Assembly: GCF_036013955.1 (NCBI RefSeq)
Contig: NZ_CP107903.1
Location: forward strand, 8,742,001 to 8,806,000
Source of the DNA: Streptomyces sp. NBC_00459
GTDB lineage: Bacteria; Actinomycetota; Actinomycetes; Streptomycetales; Streptomycetaceae
Length of the DNA stretch: 64,000 nucleotides
Direction of reading: 5' to 3'
Part shown: in pieces, positions 25,919-34,797 of the stretch
Layout of the letters: each line of letters starts with the position of its first letter
Position numbering within the stretch: position 1 is the first letter of the stretch
Notes under the pieces: generated by a model
The model's database searches: none
Seen by the model: the letters and a program-made list of their open reading frames with translations, nothing else
Told to the model about the DNA's origin: nothing
Made by a program: the position numbers and the translations under genes

Positions 25919-27215
25919 GAGCAGTCTCCGTCCGCCACTCCGCGGACCGCTTCCGGAGACTCTCGGCGAGCGTGGTGGCCCTCACGGACAGCAGGCTGAA
26001 GGAACCCGCGTCGCCCATGCCGTGCGAAGACTCGCACAGCCCGTTGAGGTACAGCGGCGGCTCGTCGGGGTCGGTGAACGCGAGGGAGTAGTCCTCCTGT
26101 ACGAACACCGAACCCTGATCGTCGTAGACGAAGCGGTCGGCAAGGTCGTGAAGCAAGGAGGGATACGGCTCCCGGGCTGGGCCCCTGCCCAGATTCTTGA
26201 ACCCGGTGGCGACGACGACGAAGTCGAAGGTCTCTGCAACGCTCTGCCCCTGGTGAACTTCGCGGACCGTGAGCGTGACCGAGTCCTCGTCGGAGGCCAC
26301 GGCATCGACGGCCCGGTTCCCCAGGACATGGACCCGCTGTCGTCCGTCCAGCCGCTGTTCGTAGATCAGGCGGTACAGCTCGTGCAAGACGTCGGCGTCC
26401 GTCGAGGAGTAGTTGGTCAGGTACAGGTACTCGTTGAGGTACTTCCGGGCCTCGGCCGAGGAGTTGTAGAAGTACTGGGTGAAGTCAGGGAAGAAGACCT
26501 CTTCACTGAAGGGGCTCGTGTCCTTGAGCCGGAAGCTGGGCGACCGCAGGTAGGTGACAACTTCGGTCTCGCTGAACCGGCCGGCCAGGTCGAGCGAGAT
26601 CTCGACCGCGCTCTGGCTCCCGCCGATTACGGCGACTCTGCGCGGTTCACCCTGGCCTGTCAGTCGGTCGAGGGCGAACAGGTAGTCCGATGCGTGGAAG
26701 ATTCGCGGGGAGAGCTCGCCGGCAAAGGGCTCGGGAATGTACGGGGTACGGCCCGTCCCCAGGATCAGGGTTCGTCCGTGGTATTCCTCTCCCAATTGGC
26801 TGGCCACCCGGTAGCGGCGGTCCGGGCCGGTTCCTACGAGACTGACGGACGTGACCTGCTCACCGAGGCCGGCGACATGGCCGAACTGCTGCGTCACCCA
26901 CGAGATGTACTTCGCGTACTCCTTGCGCAGCGGGAAGGCCGCAGGGACGTTGAGATGCTCCACCAACCTTGCCGACTCATGGAGGTAGTTGAGGAAGCTG
27001 TACCTGCTGCGGGGATTGCGCAGGGTGACGAGGTCGCGGGAAGGGTGATTCTGGATGTCCGACCGGTCCAGCAGCATCCCGGCCTGCCACAGCGGATTCG
27101 CACGGGCGTCGAGGAACCGCATTGTCAGATCTGGTGCCGTCTCCTCGAGCGCGATGGCCAGGGCCAGGTTTGCCGGCCCAAATCCCACGCCCAGTACGTC
27201 ATAGGTTTCACTCAC
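25902..27215 (-). CDS. Ornithine/lysine-type N-monooxygenase (flavin, NADPH)
   Basis: The 437-residue enzyme has the FAD motif VLGVGFGPANLALAIAL, the active-site strand MLLDRSDIQNHPSRDLVTL, the NADPH motif VAVIGGSQSAVEISLDLA, and the C-terminal DFVVVATGFKN. These match the SidA/PvdA/IucD family, which hydroxylates the side-chain amine of ornithine, lysine or related diamines. GTG 27215 has AGGAGG five bases upstream. It is the first gene of the four-gene strand. With a diaminobutyrate aminotransferase directly coupled, N4-hydroxydiaminobutyrate is a plausible product. No siderophore synthetase or NRPS lies nearby, so the end product is open. Confidence 0.87.
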   Translation of the reverse strand: MSETYDVLGVGFGPANLALAIALEETAPDLTMRFLDARANPLWQAGMLLDRSDIQNHPSRDLVTLRNPRSRYSFLNYLHESARLVEHLNVPAAFPLRKEYAKYISWVTQQFGHVAGLGEQVTSVSLVGTGPDRRYRVASQLGEEYHGRTLILGTGRTPYIPEPFAGELSPRIFHASDYLFALDRLTGQGEPRRVAVIGGSQSAVEISLDLAGRFSETEVVTYLRSPSFRLKDTSPFSEEVFFPDFTQYFYNSSAEARKYLNEYLYLTNYSSTDADVLHELYRLIYEQRLDGRQRVHVLGNRAVDAVASDEDSVTLTVREVHQGQSVAETFDFVVVATGFKNLGRGPAREPYPSLLHDLADRFVYDDQGSVFVQEDYSLAFTDPDEPPLYLNGLCESSHGMGDAGSFSLLSVRATTLAESLRKRSAEWRTETAHAPAH

Positions 27216-27977
27216 GAGCGCCTCCTGAGTAGTCCGAATGGGAGCAGAGGGAACTAGCGTCCTTCTGCGACTCAAGGCATTCCGCTGAATGGAAAGCAGA
27301 TGAATCGGCCCGACGACGTGGGCCAGGGAGCGAATCCAGCGGTTGCCCGTCATTCACCTGCGGACCGAGTGAAGCATGGGGGCAACCAGCTGAGAAGTGG
27401 CTTCCGCCGATGCGCTCATCAGTTCGGCCGATAGCCTCGACAGGTACGTACTTTTGCGTCCGCTATACCTTGGATGGACGACCAGGCTACTGTGCGGTAA
27501 CGAGGAGACAGGGAGAGCCTCGAGTCGACGAGGCGTGGAGTTCCATCTCCCGGGCGTGGCGCATACAACTCAAGTCGACGCAAATGTACCGAAGTGAATT
27601 AGATGATATTGGCGAACTTCACCTCAGGCCACCCAAAACGGGCAGATCGTTTAATTAGATCCCAAGGTGGGGTTCGCGCACTCGTCAAAACCTACCAAGT
27701 GATTCCGACATTACATAAAGGTAAACGAATGGGTAACTACTGGCAGCGATCCGCTGCGCCCACTTGCGCTCTCGAAGAATTACTCCAGGTGTGTATATTG
27801 AGCTTGAAAGCAGGGATGTGTAGACACCGCAAGCGGTCGCAGTGAGTGACTGGATGCACCCGTTGGATTGGGTCGAATAAATCCCGTCAGGACGCACTCT
27901 CGCCGACGGGCTCACTCGTCGACTGCTATCGGTTGTGTACGTGTTGTGTGCGTTCCATGTCCCCAGGAGTCGCGGCC
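27216..27977. promoter_or_regulatory. Long A+T-rich divergent promoter region (N-monooxygenase / LysR)
   Basis: The 762 bases between the divergent monooxygenase and LysR genes have lower G+C than the flanks, most clearly at 27400-27850, and no frame with coding bias. LysR proteins usually bind such shared regions at T-N11-A sites. Several candidates exist, but none stands out enough to name. Confidence 0.45.
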
Positions 27978-28967
27978 ATGCCTGAAAAGTCCACGCTCAG
28001 GAATCTCGACCTCAACTTGCTCCAAGTACTGGACGTGCTGCTGAGGGAGGTGAACGTCACGCGGGCCGCGGAACGGCTCGGACTCAGCCAGCCGGCGGTC
28101 AGCGGTGCACTGGGGCGGTTGCGGCGGCACTTCAACGACGACCTGCTGATCCGGCTCGGCAACCAATATCACCTCTCCCCTCTGGCGATGGAGCTCTCCA
28201 AACGTACGAGCGTCGCTCTCAGGTCCGTAGCGGATGTGTTTTCCCTCTCGTCGGCTTTCGACCCCCTCACGTCAGAACGTGAGTTCGATATCGTGCTGTC
28301 TGACTACGCCTCAGCGGTACTCGGGCAGGCCATTTCGATGGAACTCGCGGGGCGAGCGCCGAGAGCGCGCCTACGCTTGAGACAGGTGCCCACGCGGGAA
28401 GTGAAAAGCGCGACCGCCTTCTTGCGTACGCTCCATGGTGTGGTTCTTCCGCATGGCCCCGTCACCGGCCTGCCCCACATCAACCTCTACAAGGACACGT
28501 GGGTGTGTATGGTCGCCGCGAAGAACAACGAGGTCGGCGACACATTGACCACAGCTCAACTTTCCCGGATGCCGTGGGTGACCGTGCGGGAATGCCCCAA
28601 GGCCACCGACATGCTCCCCCGATTGCTGGCGTCACTCGGCGTCGTTGTCCGGGAGCAAGTGCGGGTGGGTTGCTACCGGGAGATGCCACATTTCGTCGCT
28701 TCGACGGATCGTGTCGCCTTGTTCCCGGCCCGTTTGGCCGCCAGGACCTCGCCAACGGCCGGAGTGCGTTTTCTGCCCTGCCCGCTGAACGTCGTCCCAC
28801 TCGTGGAAGCGCTGTGGTGGCACCCCATGTACGAGCAGGATCCGGCCCATCATTGGTTGCGTTCGCTGGTCCACGACGCGGCCCGAACGGTCGTGGAAGA
28901 TTCGGCAGCGCCGTCGGAGACACCGCCGTGTGCGCAGGCCGGCCCGACTCCGGATGGCGGGAGGTGA
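27978..28967 (+). CDS. LysR-family transcriptional regulator
   Basis: The 329-residue protein has the LysR winged helix-turn-helix at residues 8-65 (LDLNLLQVLDVLLREVNVTRAAERL, GLSQPAVSGALGRLRRHF; quoted in parts) and a NodD/PnbR-like effector domain with FDIVLSDYASAVL and GVVLPHGPV. ATG 27978 has CAGGAG about nine bases upstream; ATG 27957 is also in frame. It diverges from the N-monooxygenase operon across a 762-base region, the classic layout for a LysR activator of that operon. The inducer is unknown. Confidence 0.85.
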   Translation: MPEKSTLRNLDLNLLQVLDVLLREVNVTRAAERLGLSQPAVSGALGRLRRHFNDDLLIRLGNQYHLSPLAMELSKRTSVALRSVADVFSLSSAFDPLTSEREFDIVLSDYASAVLGQAISMELAGRAPRARLRLRQVPTREVKSATAFLRTLHGVVLPHGPVTGLPHINLYKDTWVCMVAAKNNEVGDTLTTAQLSRMPWVTVRECPKATDMLPRLLASLGVVVREQVRVGCYREMPHFVASTDRVALFPARLAARTSPTAGVRFLPCPLNVVPLVEALWWHPMYEQDPAHHWLRSLVHDAARTVVEDSAAPSETPPCAQAGPTPDGGR

Positions 28968-29279
28968 CAGATGCTTTGGGGGCTGCTCACCGCCACGATC
29001 GCAATGAGTTGATACACGGGCTGCGACTGCAGCCCGCCTGGTGCAGACGTCCGCCAGGACCGCCGCCCGTTCACGGTCTCCGTCCGCTTGGGCCCCGCTG
29101 CGGACGATGCGCGGGTGGTGACGACGGATCGGAACAGCCCTGGGCGACCTGTGCGGTTCCCCATGCACTCCCTGCGGTCTCGCCACTACTCTTGGCCACA
29201 CACGTGACGCGTCCGTATTGACCCGAGACACGCCGGGGCACTCCGCTTCCGCACAGGGCGCCGCAGAACGGGACCAAGG
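28968..29279. other. Intergenic, nothing recognised
   Basis: The 312 bases between the LysR and phosphatase genes have no coding bias in the plus frames and no hairpin or repeat that I could support. They presumably hold the promoter of the phosphatase gene. Confidence 0.4.
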
Positions 29280-31688
29280 ATGACGACCCGCGACAAGACG
29301 TTGGACGAACTTCCCTATGCGTTCGACGAAAGCGGCAGCGCGCGAGTCGTCATCGACGGCAGGGGTGCCTTCGTTCAGTGGAACGATGGCGCCCAGCGCC
29401 TGCTGGGATACCGGCCGGCCGAGGTCCGGGGTCGGTCCGCCACCGAACTGCTGACCGTCGACTGCCACGTCTCGCCCCCCGGACCGGCGGAGAATCGTTG
29501 GAGCGGCACACTTCAGCTGCGTCATCGTGACGGGCGGACGCTCTCGATCTGGGCGCTCGCGCATCGGAGGCAGCCTGAGCTCGGCGGCCGCAGCGAGTGG
29601 TTCGTGGTGTCCCCGCTCCAGTCGACGCCCCCGCCGCAAGTGGAGGACCCACTGACAGCGGCCGAGCTGCAGCAGGCTCCCTGCGCCACGGCGGTCTACG
29701 ACGAGAGGCTGCGGCTGCACCGCGTCAACGACGCCATGGCCCGCGTGATCGGTCTCCCGGAGGAACGCATCCGCGGCCTTCGCATCACCGAGATCGGGGG
29801 CGGGCCCAGGAGTCTCGATCTCGAACGGCACATGTACCGCGTGCTCGCCACCGGTGAGGGACACGACGTCGAGACCTACCTCCGCACCGGCGGGGAGGTC
29901 CGCGAGCATGCCTGGCTGGCGCGGATGGCCCCGCTGACAGACACCGCGGGCCGGATCCGCGGTGTCTGTCTGATGGCCCACGACATCACCAAGCAGTACC
30001 TGGCACGTCAGCGCCTCCAGCTGGTCAACGAGGCGAGCGTGAGTATCGGCACCACCCTCGACATCGCGCGAACGGCGCAGGAACTGACCGATGTCTGTGT
30101 TCCGGTCCTCGCCGATTTCGTCAGCGTCGATCTGATGGACCCTCCAGAACAAGGTGGCGAGCCGCGCCCGGGCACGCCGTCGCCCCCGCTCACTCTCCGC
30201 CGGGCAGCCCATCAGTCCATCACCGCCGGGTGTCCCGAGGCCCTGGTCGAGCCGGACCACACAGACGTCTACCCCGCGTCGTCACCTCAGGCGGCTTCCC
30301 TGGTGGCCGGCCGGACGATCGTGGCGGCGGACCCGGCCCGCACTCTCGGCGACTGGCTCGCCTGGGACGCTGCCCGCAGCTCGCGCGTGAAGGAGTTCGG
30401 TTTCCACTCCATCATGTCGGTGCCGATCCGGGCCCGGGGAGTCACGCTCGGAGTAGCCGTCTTCACCCGCTACCGGCGTCCCGACCCGTTCACATCGGAG
30501 GACGTGCTCCTCGCCGAAGAGGTGACGGCGCGGGCCGCGGTGTGTATCGACAACGCCCGCCGGTTCACCCGCGAACGCGCCACCGCGCTGGCCCTGCAGC
30601 GCAGCATGCTGCCGAGAACACTGCCGCGGACGTCCGCGCTGGAGGCGGCCTCACGCTATCTGCCCGCAGCCCGTGCGGGGATCGGCGGCGACTGGTTCGA
30701 CGTGATTCCGCTGTCCGGAGGGAGGGTGGCCATGGTCGTCGGGGACGTGGTCGGTCATGGGCTCCAGGCATCGGCGACGATGGGCCGGCTCCGCACTGCC
30801 GTGCACACCCTCGCCGACGTCGACCTGAGCCCCGACGAACTGCTGACGCACCTCGACGACCTGGTCGTACGGCTGTCCACGGAGACCGACAACGACGGGA
30901 CCACCGGTGATGTCGGGGCCACCTGTCTGTACGCCGTGTACGACCCGGTGTCCCGCCGCTGCACGCTCGCCCGCGCCGGCCATCCGCCGCCGATCATGGT
31001 CCTGCCCGGCGGTACGGCACAACAGATCGACATGCCGTCCGGGCCGCCGCTGGGCCTTGGAGGACTGCCTTTCGAGTCGACGGAGCTGGAACTGCCCGAA
31101 GGCACCGTGCTCGCGCTGTACACCGACGGCCTGGTGGACGGCCGCAGCCGAGACCCCGTCGCCGCGCACCGAACGCTGTGCCGGATCCTGACGGAATCCG
31201 CAGGTGCCCTCGACAAGGTGTGCGACGACGTTCTCAGCAACCTGCTGCCGTCGCCGGAGGCGCCGGAGGACGACGTGGCCCTGCTCCTCGCCCGTACACA
31301 CGCACTGCCCGCCTCGCAGGTCGCGGTCTGGGACGTGCCTGCCGACCCGGCACAAGTCAGCGGCGTCCGCAGGGACGTACTGGCGCAACTCGACGCATGG
31401 GGCCTCGGTGACATGGCGTTCGTCATGGAGCTGGTCGTGAGCGAACTGGTCACCAACGCGATCCGCTACGGCGCCCCGCCCATCCGACTCCGTCTCCTCC
31501 GCAACGCAACGGCGCTGATCTGCGAGGTGTCCGACGCCAACCACACGGCGCCGCATCTGCGGCGGGCACGGACCTTCGACGAGGGCGGACGAGGCCTGCT
31601 GCTCGTCGCGCAACTCACCCAGCGGTGGGGTACCCGACACACTGCGGACGGCAAGACGATCTGGGCCGAGTCGACGTTGGTGCAATGA
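29280..31688 (+). CDS. PAS-PAS-GAF-PP2C (SpoIIE)-HATPase regulatory phosphatase
   Basis: The 802-residue protein has two PAS-like domains (about residues 10-115 and 125-240), a GAF domain (about 260-440), and a PP2C/SpoIIE phosphatase (about 455-670; GGDWFDVIPLSGG and VVGDVVGHGLQASATMGRLR carry the metal-binding Asp residues). A C-terminal HATPase anti-sigma-kinase domain (about 685-800) follows, with LVTNAIRYGAPP and GGRGLLLVAQL. Such Streptomyces proteins regulate anti-sigma/anti-anti-sigma switches by dephosphorylating an anti-sigma-factor antagonist, and the HATPase half can phosphorylate it. No antagonist or sigma gene is adjacent. ATG 29280 has AAGG very close, a poor site, so the start is less certain than the identity. 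Confidence 0.85.
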   Translation: MTTRDKTLDELPYAFDESGSARVVIDGRGAFVQWNDGAQRLLGYRPAEVRGRSATELLTVDCHVSPPGPAENRWSGTLQLRHRDGRTLSIWALAHRRQPELGGRSEWFVVSPLQSTPPPQVEDPLTAAELQQAPCATAVYDERLRLHRVNDAMARVIGLPEERIRGLRITEIGGGPRSLDLERHMYRVLATGEGHDVETYLRTGGEVREHAWLARMAPLTDTAGRIRGVCLMAHDITKQYLARQRLQLVNEASVSIGTTLDIARTAQELTDVCVPVLADFVSVDLMDPPEQGGEPRPGTPSPPLTLRRAAHQSITAGCPEALVEPDHTDVYPASSPQAASLVAGRTIVAADPARTLGDWLAWDAARSSRVKEFGFHSIMSVPIRARGVTLGVAVFTRYRRPDPFTSEDVLLAEEVTARAAVCIDNARRFTRERATALALQRSMLPRTLPRTSALEAASRYLPAARAGIGGDWFDVIPLSGGRVAMVVGDVVGHGLQASATMGRLRTAVHTLADVDLSPDELLTHLDDLVVRLSTETDNDGTTGDVGATCLYAVYDPVSRRCTLARAGHPPPIMVLPGGTAQQIDMPSGPPLGLGGLPFESTELELPEGTVLALYTDGLVDGRSRDPVAAHRTLCRILTESAGALDKVCDDVLSNLLPSPEAPEDDVALLLARTHALPASQVAVWDVPADPAQVSGVRRDVLAQLDAWGLGDMAFVMELVVSELVTNAIRYGAPPIRLRLLRNATALICEVSDANHTAPHLRRARTFDEGGRGLLLVAQLTQRWGTRHTADGKTIWAESTLVQ

Positions 31689-32240
31689 GCTTGGTCGCCC
31701 AGGGCGAACTTCTGTCGAGCCCGCCTGTGTGCGTACGCATGGGGCGTACGGCTCACTCGGACGGCCGACGTGGGAGTCGCCCCGGAGTCCGCCCTGGCGA
31801 GTGCCGGTTCGGCCCCGGCGTCGGATAGGAACCCGGCGCAGGAGTTGTCATGGGCGCGCGCCAGACGATCGATGCAGTGGGTACGGATCGTCCGTGCGTC
31901 GGCAGACAAGAACACCATGGTGGAGTCGTCACTCACGCGCGAAGGCGAAGTACAGGGTTCGGCCGTCGTCGCCCGTCGCGGTGTTCGAACCGCCGCTCAG
32001 GCCGAGCGCTGCGGGCGGATCGAACCTGGTGCCGATCGCGGGGACGGCGTCGAGGACTTTGCCTGTCACGGACCGCGTGCACGCCCCTTGCCAACGTCCA
32101 GCGAACCGGTTCCGGCTCAGGGGCGTGAGGGCACCCGGACGGCAACTGCGGTCACACTCATTGACGGCTATGCATGCCCATGACACTCTCAGAATGGGAG
32201 CGCTCCCACACCCCTGGGACCACAACATCCGGAGCCGCTC
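31689..32240. other. Intergenic region upstream of the GH9 cellulase
   Basis: The 552 bases contain the CebR box near the cellulase start. On the minus strand a frame ending at 31929 finishes with TGDDGRTLYFAFARE, which reads like the C-terminal tail of a beta-propeller-type or secreted protein. No intact gene leads into it, so it may be a gene fragment. Nothing else is recognisable. Confidence 0.4.
32195..32208. promoter_or_regulatory. CebR operator TGGGAGCGCTCCCA before the GH9 cellulase
   Basis: The perfect 14-bp palindrome lies 32 bases upstream of the cellulase start. It is identical to the known Streptomyces CebR site, so cellobiose or cellotriose should induce the gene by releasing the repressor (family knowledge). 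Confidence 0.9.
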
Positions 32241-34385
32241 ATGCCCACGTCAGACTTGTTACGTCACCACAGCAGGCCCCTCGCAGCCGTTCTGCTGACG
32301 AGTTCCCTCCTTCTCGGCGGCGTGCTTGCCGCGCCCGCCGCCGAGGCGGCGGGAACGAGCGCCGTGCGCGTCAACCAGGTCGGCTACGTGCCGGACGGCC
32401 CCAAGCGCGCCACGGTCGTCACCACGTCGACGCAGTCCCTCACCTGGCAGCTGCGCAACGTCTCCGGCACGGTGGTCGCCTCCGGCTCAACGGTCCCGCG
32501 AGGCGCGGACACGTCCTCCGGCCAGTCCGTCCAGGTGGCGGACTTCTCGTCGTACCAGGCAACGGGCTCGGGGTACGTCCTGGCGGTGGACGGCAGCACC
32601 AGCGACCCGTTCGACATCCGGGCGAACCTCTATGACGGGCTGCGCTCCGACGCGATGGCCTTCTTCTACCACCAGCGCAGCGGCACGGCCATCGATTCCT
32701 CTCTGGTGGGCCCCGCCTATGCCCGCCCCGCCGGACACCTCGGCGTCGCCCCGAACAAGGGCGACACCTCCGTCCCCTGCCAGTCCGGTGTGTGCGACTA
32801 CACGCGGGACGTCAGGGGCGGTTGGTACGACGCGGGCGACCAGGGCAAGTACGTGGTCAACGGAGGCATCTCCGCGTGGCTGGTCGTCAACTCCTTCGAG
32901 CGGGCCAAACGTGCGGGCACGGACGCGGCGCTGGGCGACTCGACCTTGCGCGTCCCTGAGCGAGGCAACGGTGTTCCTGATGTCCTGGACGAGGCACGCT
33001 GGGAGCTCGACTTCCTGATGCGCATGCAGGTGCCCGAAGGCAGGCCATACGCCGGGACGGCTTTCCACAAGATCCACGACGCGGCCTGGACCGGCATCCC
33101 GACCCGCCCGGAGCAGGACTCCCAGCCACGCGAGTTGCACCGCCCGTCGACGGCGGCGACCCTCAACCTCGCGGCGACCGCCGCCCAGTGCGCCCGTGTC
33201 TTCAGGCCGTACGACGCCGCGTTCGCCGACCGCTGTCTGGTCTCCGCACGCCGGGCCTGGACCGCGGGGCAGGCCAACCCGGCCCTCTACGCACCGGACT
33301 CGGACAGCACGGGCGGCGGGGCCTACGGCGACACCCAGGTGAGCGACGAGTTCTACTGGGCGGCAGCCGAGCTCTACGCGACGACCGGCGAGAACGCCTA
33401 CCTCAACGCGGTCACCTCCTCGTCGTGGCACACGTCAGCGACCGCCTTCACCGCCTACGGCTTCGGCTGGGCCGATACTGCCGCGCTCGGCCGGCTCACC
33501 CTGGCCACTGTGCCCAACGGGCTGCCCGCCTCCGATCTCGCGCGTGTCCGCTCCTCGGTGATCTCGGCCGCCGACGGTCACCTGTCCAGAATGGCCGGAC
33601 AGGGTTATGCGGTGCCCATCCCCGCAGACGGGTACTTCTGGGGCTCCAGCAGCGAGGCCGCCGACAACGCGATAGTCATGGCCGTCGCCGGGGAGCTGAC
33701 CGGTGAGCGGCGCTACCGCACCGGAGCGCTGGAGGCGATGGACTACCTGCTCGGCCGCAACGCCATCGGCCAGTCCTACGTCACCGGCTACGGCGAGCGG
33801 TCCTCGCACAACCAGCACCACCGATTCTGGGCACACCAGGCTGACGCCTCGCTGCCCAACCCCCCGGCGGGTTCACTCGCGGGCGGACCCAACAGCGCCC
33901 TGCAGGACCCGGTGGCCCAGGAGAGACTGGCCGGGTGCGCGCCCGCCGCGTGCTACATCGACGACATCGGCTCGTACTCCACCAACGAGGTGGCGGTCAA
34001 CTGGAACGCTCCGCTGGCCTGGCTGGCCGCCTACGCCGCCGAGCGGACCTCCACCGGTGAGCAGCCCACCGCCGCCTGCACGGTGACGTACCAGGTGGAC
34101 AACGTCTGGAGCGGCGGATTCACCGCGACCGTAAGCGTCAAGAACACCGGCCCGGCAGCCGTCAACGGGTGGCAGCTCACCTGGAGCTACCCGGGCGGCC
34201 AGCGCGTCACCAGCGCCTGGAACGCCACCGTCACCCAGAGCGGCGCCGACGTCTCCGCCCTCAACACCGACTGGAACCGTTCGATCGCGCCCGGCTCGAC
34301 GGCGAGTTTCGGAGTCCAGGGGTCGCTCAGCGGGAGCAATCCCTCCCCGACGGCTTTCGCCCTCAACGGGAGCGCCTGCGACTGA
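32241..34385 (+). CDS. Secreted GH9 cellulase with N-terminal Ig-like domain and C-terminal CBM2
   Basis: The 714-residue enzyme has a signal peptide (LLTSSLLLGGVLAAPAAEA) and a CelD-type Ig domain (about residues 35-130, VRVNQVGYVPDGPKRA). The GH9 (alpha/alpha)6 catalytic domain follows (about 140-600) with the nucleophilic-water Asp residues in GGWYDAGDQGKYV and the acid Glu in SYSTNEVAVNWNAPLAW. The C-terminal CBM2 (about 613-714) is bounded by Cys and contains W-S-G-G and N-G-W-Q-L-T-W. It hydrolyses cellulose beta-1,4 links outside the cell. GGAG lies six bases before ATG 32241. The CebR box in its promoter ties it to cellobiose induction. Confidence 0.93.
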   Translation: MPTSDLLRHHSRPLAAVLLTSSLLLGGVLAAPAAEAAGTSAVRVNQVGYVPDGPKRATVVTTSTQSLTWQLRNVSGTVVASGSTVPRGADTSSGQSVQVADFSSYQATGSGYVLAVDGSTSDPFDIRANLYDGLRSDAMAFFYHQRSGTAIDSSLVGPAYARPAGHLGVAPNKGDTSVPCQSGVCDYTRDVRGGWYDAGDQGKYVVNGGISAWLVVNSFERAKRAGTDAALGDSTLRVPERGNGVPDVLDEARWELDFLMRMQVPEGRPYAGTAFHKIHDAAWTGIPTRPEQDSQPRELHRPSTAATLNLAATAAQCARVFRPYDAAFADRCLVSARRAWTAGQANPALYAPDSDSTGGGAYGDTQVSDEFYWAAAELYATTGENAYLNAVTSSSWHTSATAFTAYGFGWADTAALGRLTLATVPNGLPASDLARVRSSVISAADGHLSRMAGQGYAVPIPADGYFWGSSSEAADNAIVMAVAGELTGERRYRTGALEAMDYLLGRNAIGQSYVTGYGERSSHNQHHRFWAHQADASLPNPPAGSLAGGPNSALQDPVAQERLAGCAPAACYIDDIGSYSTNEVAVNWNAPLAWLAAYAAERTSTGEQPTAACTVTYQVDNVWSGGFTATVSVKNTGPAAVNGWQLTWSYPGGQRVTSAWNATVTQSGADVSALNTDWNRSIAPGSTASFGVQGSLSGSNPSPTAFALNGSACD

Positions 34386-34797
34386 CCCGCTGAGGGTGTC
34401 TCGGGCAGCGAGGAGGGCGCGCTGCCCAGGACACGGCCCGATGCCGACGTCCCGTACTGCGAACGTCGCTGGTGGACCAGCGAAGGAAATCTCCGCACAG
34501 CGGTTCGAGTTGCCCGGCGTCGCGGTTCCGTGGAACAACCAGGAGCGCCGCGAGGTGTGGGCACCTGCTGTGGGGAGGCGACAGGCGAAAGGGAAGTCGT
34601 GATCCCGTACCGTCCTTGACTCCCGAGTGCGTTAGGTCTGGGACGCGGGTTGAACGGCCCACGGGCGATCGGCAATCCAAGTCCGCGAGTGATTCCGACA
34701 GCGGGTCTCCCTGGGGCAATCTGCGTATCGCCGTTGCCCGCCCGGTACAGCCGTTCACACGGGCGGACACCGATCAGCCCCGCGGGCTACGACGTCC
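34386..34797. other. Intergenic between convergent cellulase and ricin-domain genes
   Basis: The 412 bases hold a terminator-like hairpin at 34403-34427 and no supported gene. Base composition drifts lower in G+C near 34600-34750. Confidence 0.45.
34403..34427 (+). terminator. Hairpin after the cellulase gene
   Basis: GGGCAGCG (34403-34410) pairs with CGCTGCCC (34420-34427), a perfect 8-bp stem with a 9-base loop, 17 bases past the stop. Confidence 0.5.

Noticed and set aside
27216..27977. Short frames in the A+T-rich region before the LysR gene
   Set aside because: None has Streptomyces codon bias or a recognisable product. The region is better explained as a promoter region.
28632..30260. 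Long minus-strand frame opposite the LysR and phosphatase genes
   Set aside because: It is the usual antisense shadow of high-GC codon bias. No motif is recognisable, and two well-supported genes occupy the plus strand.
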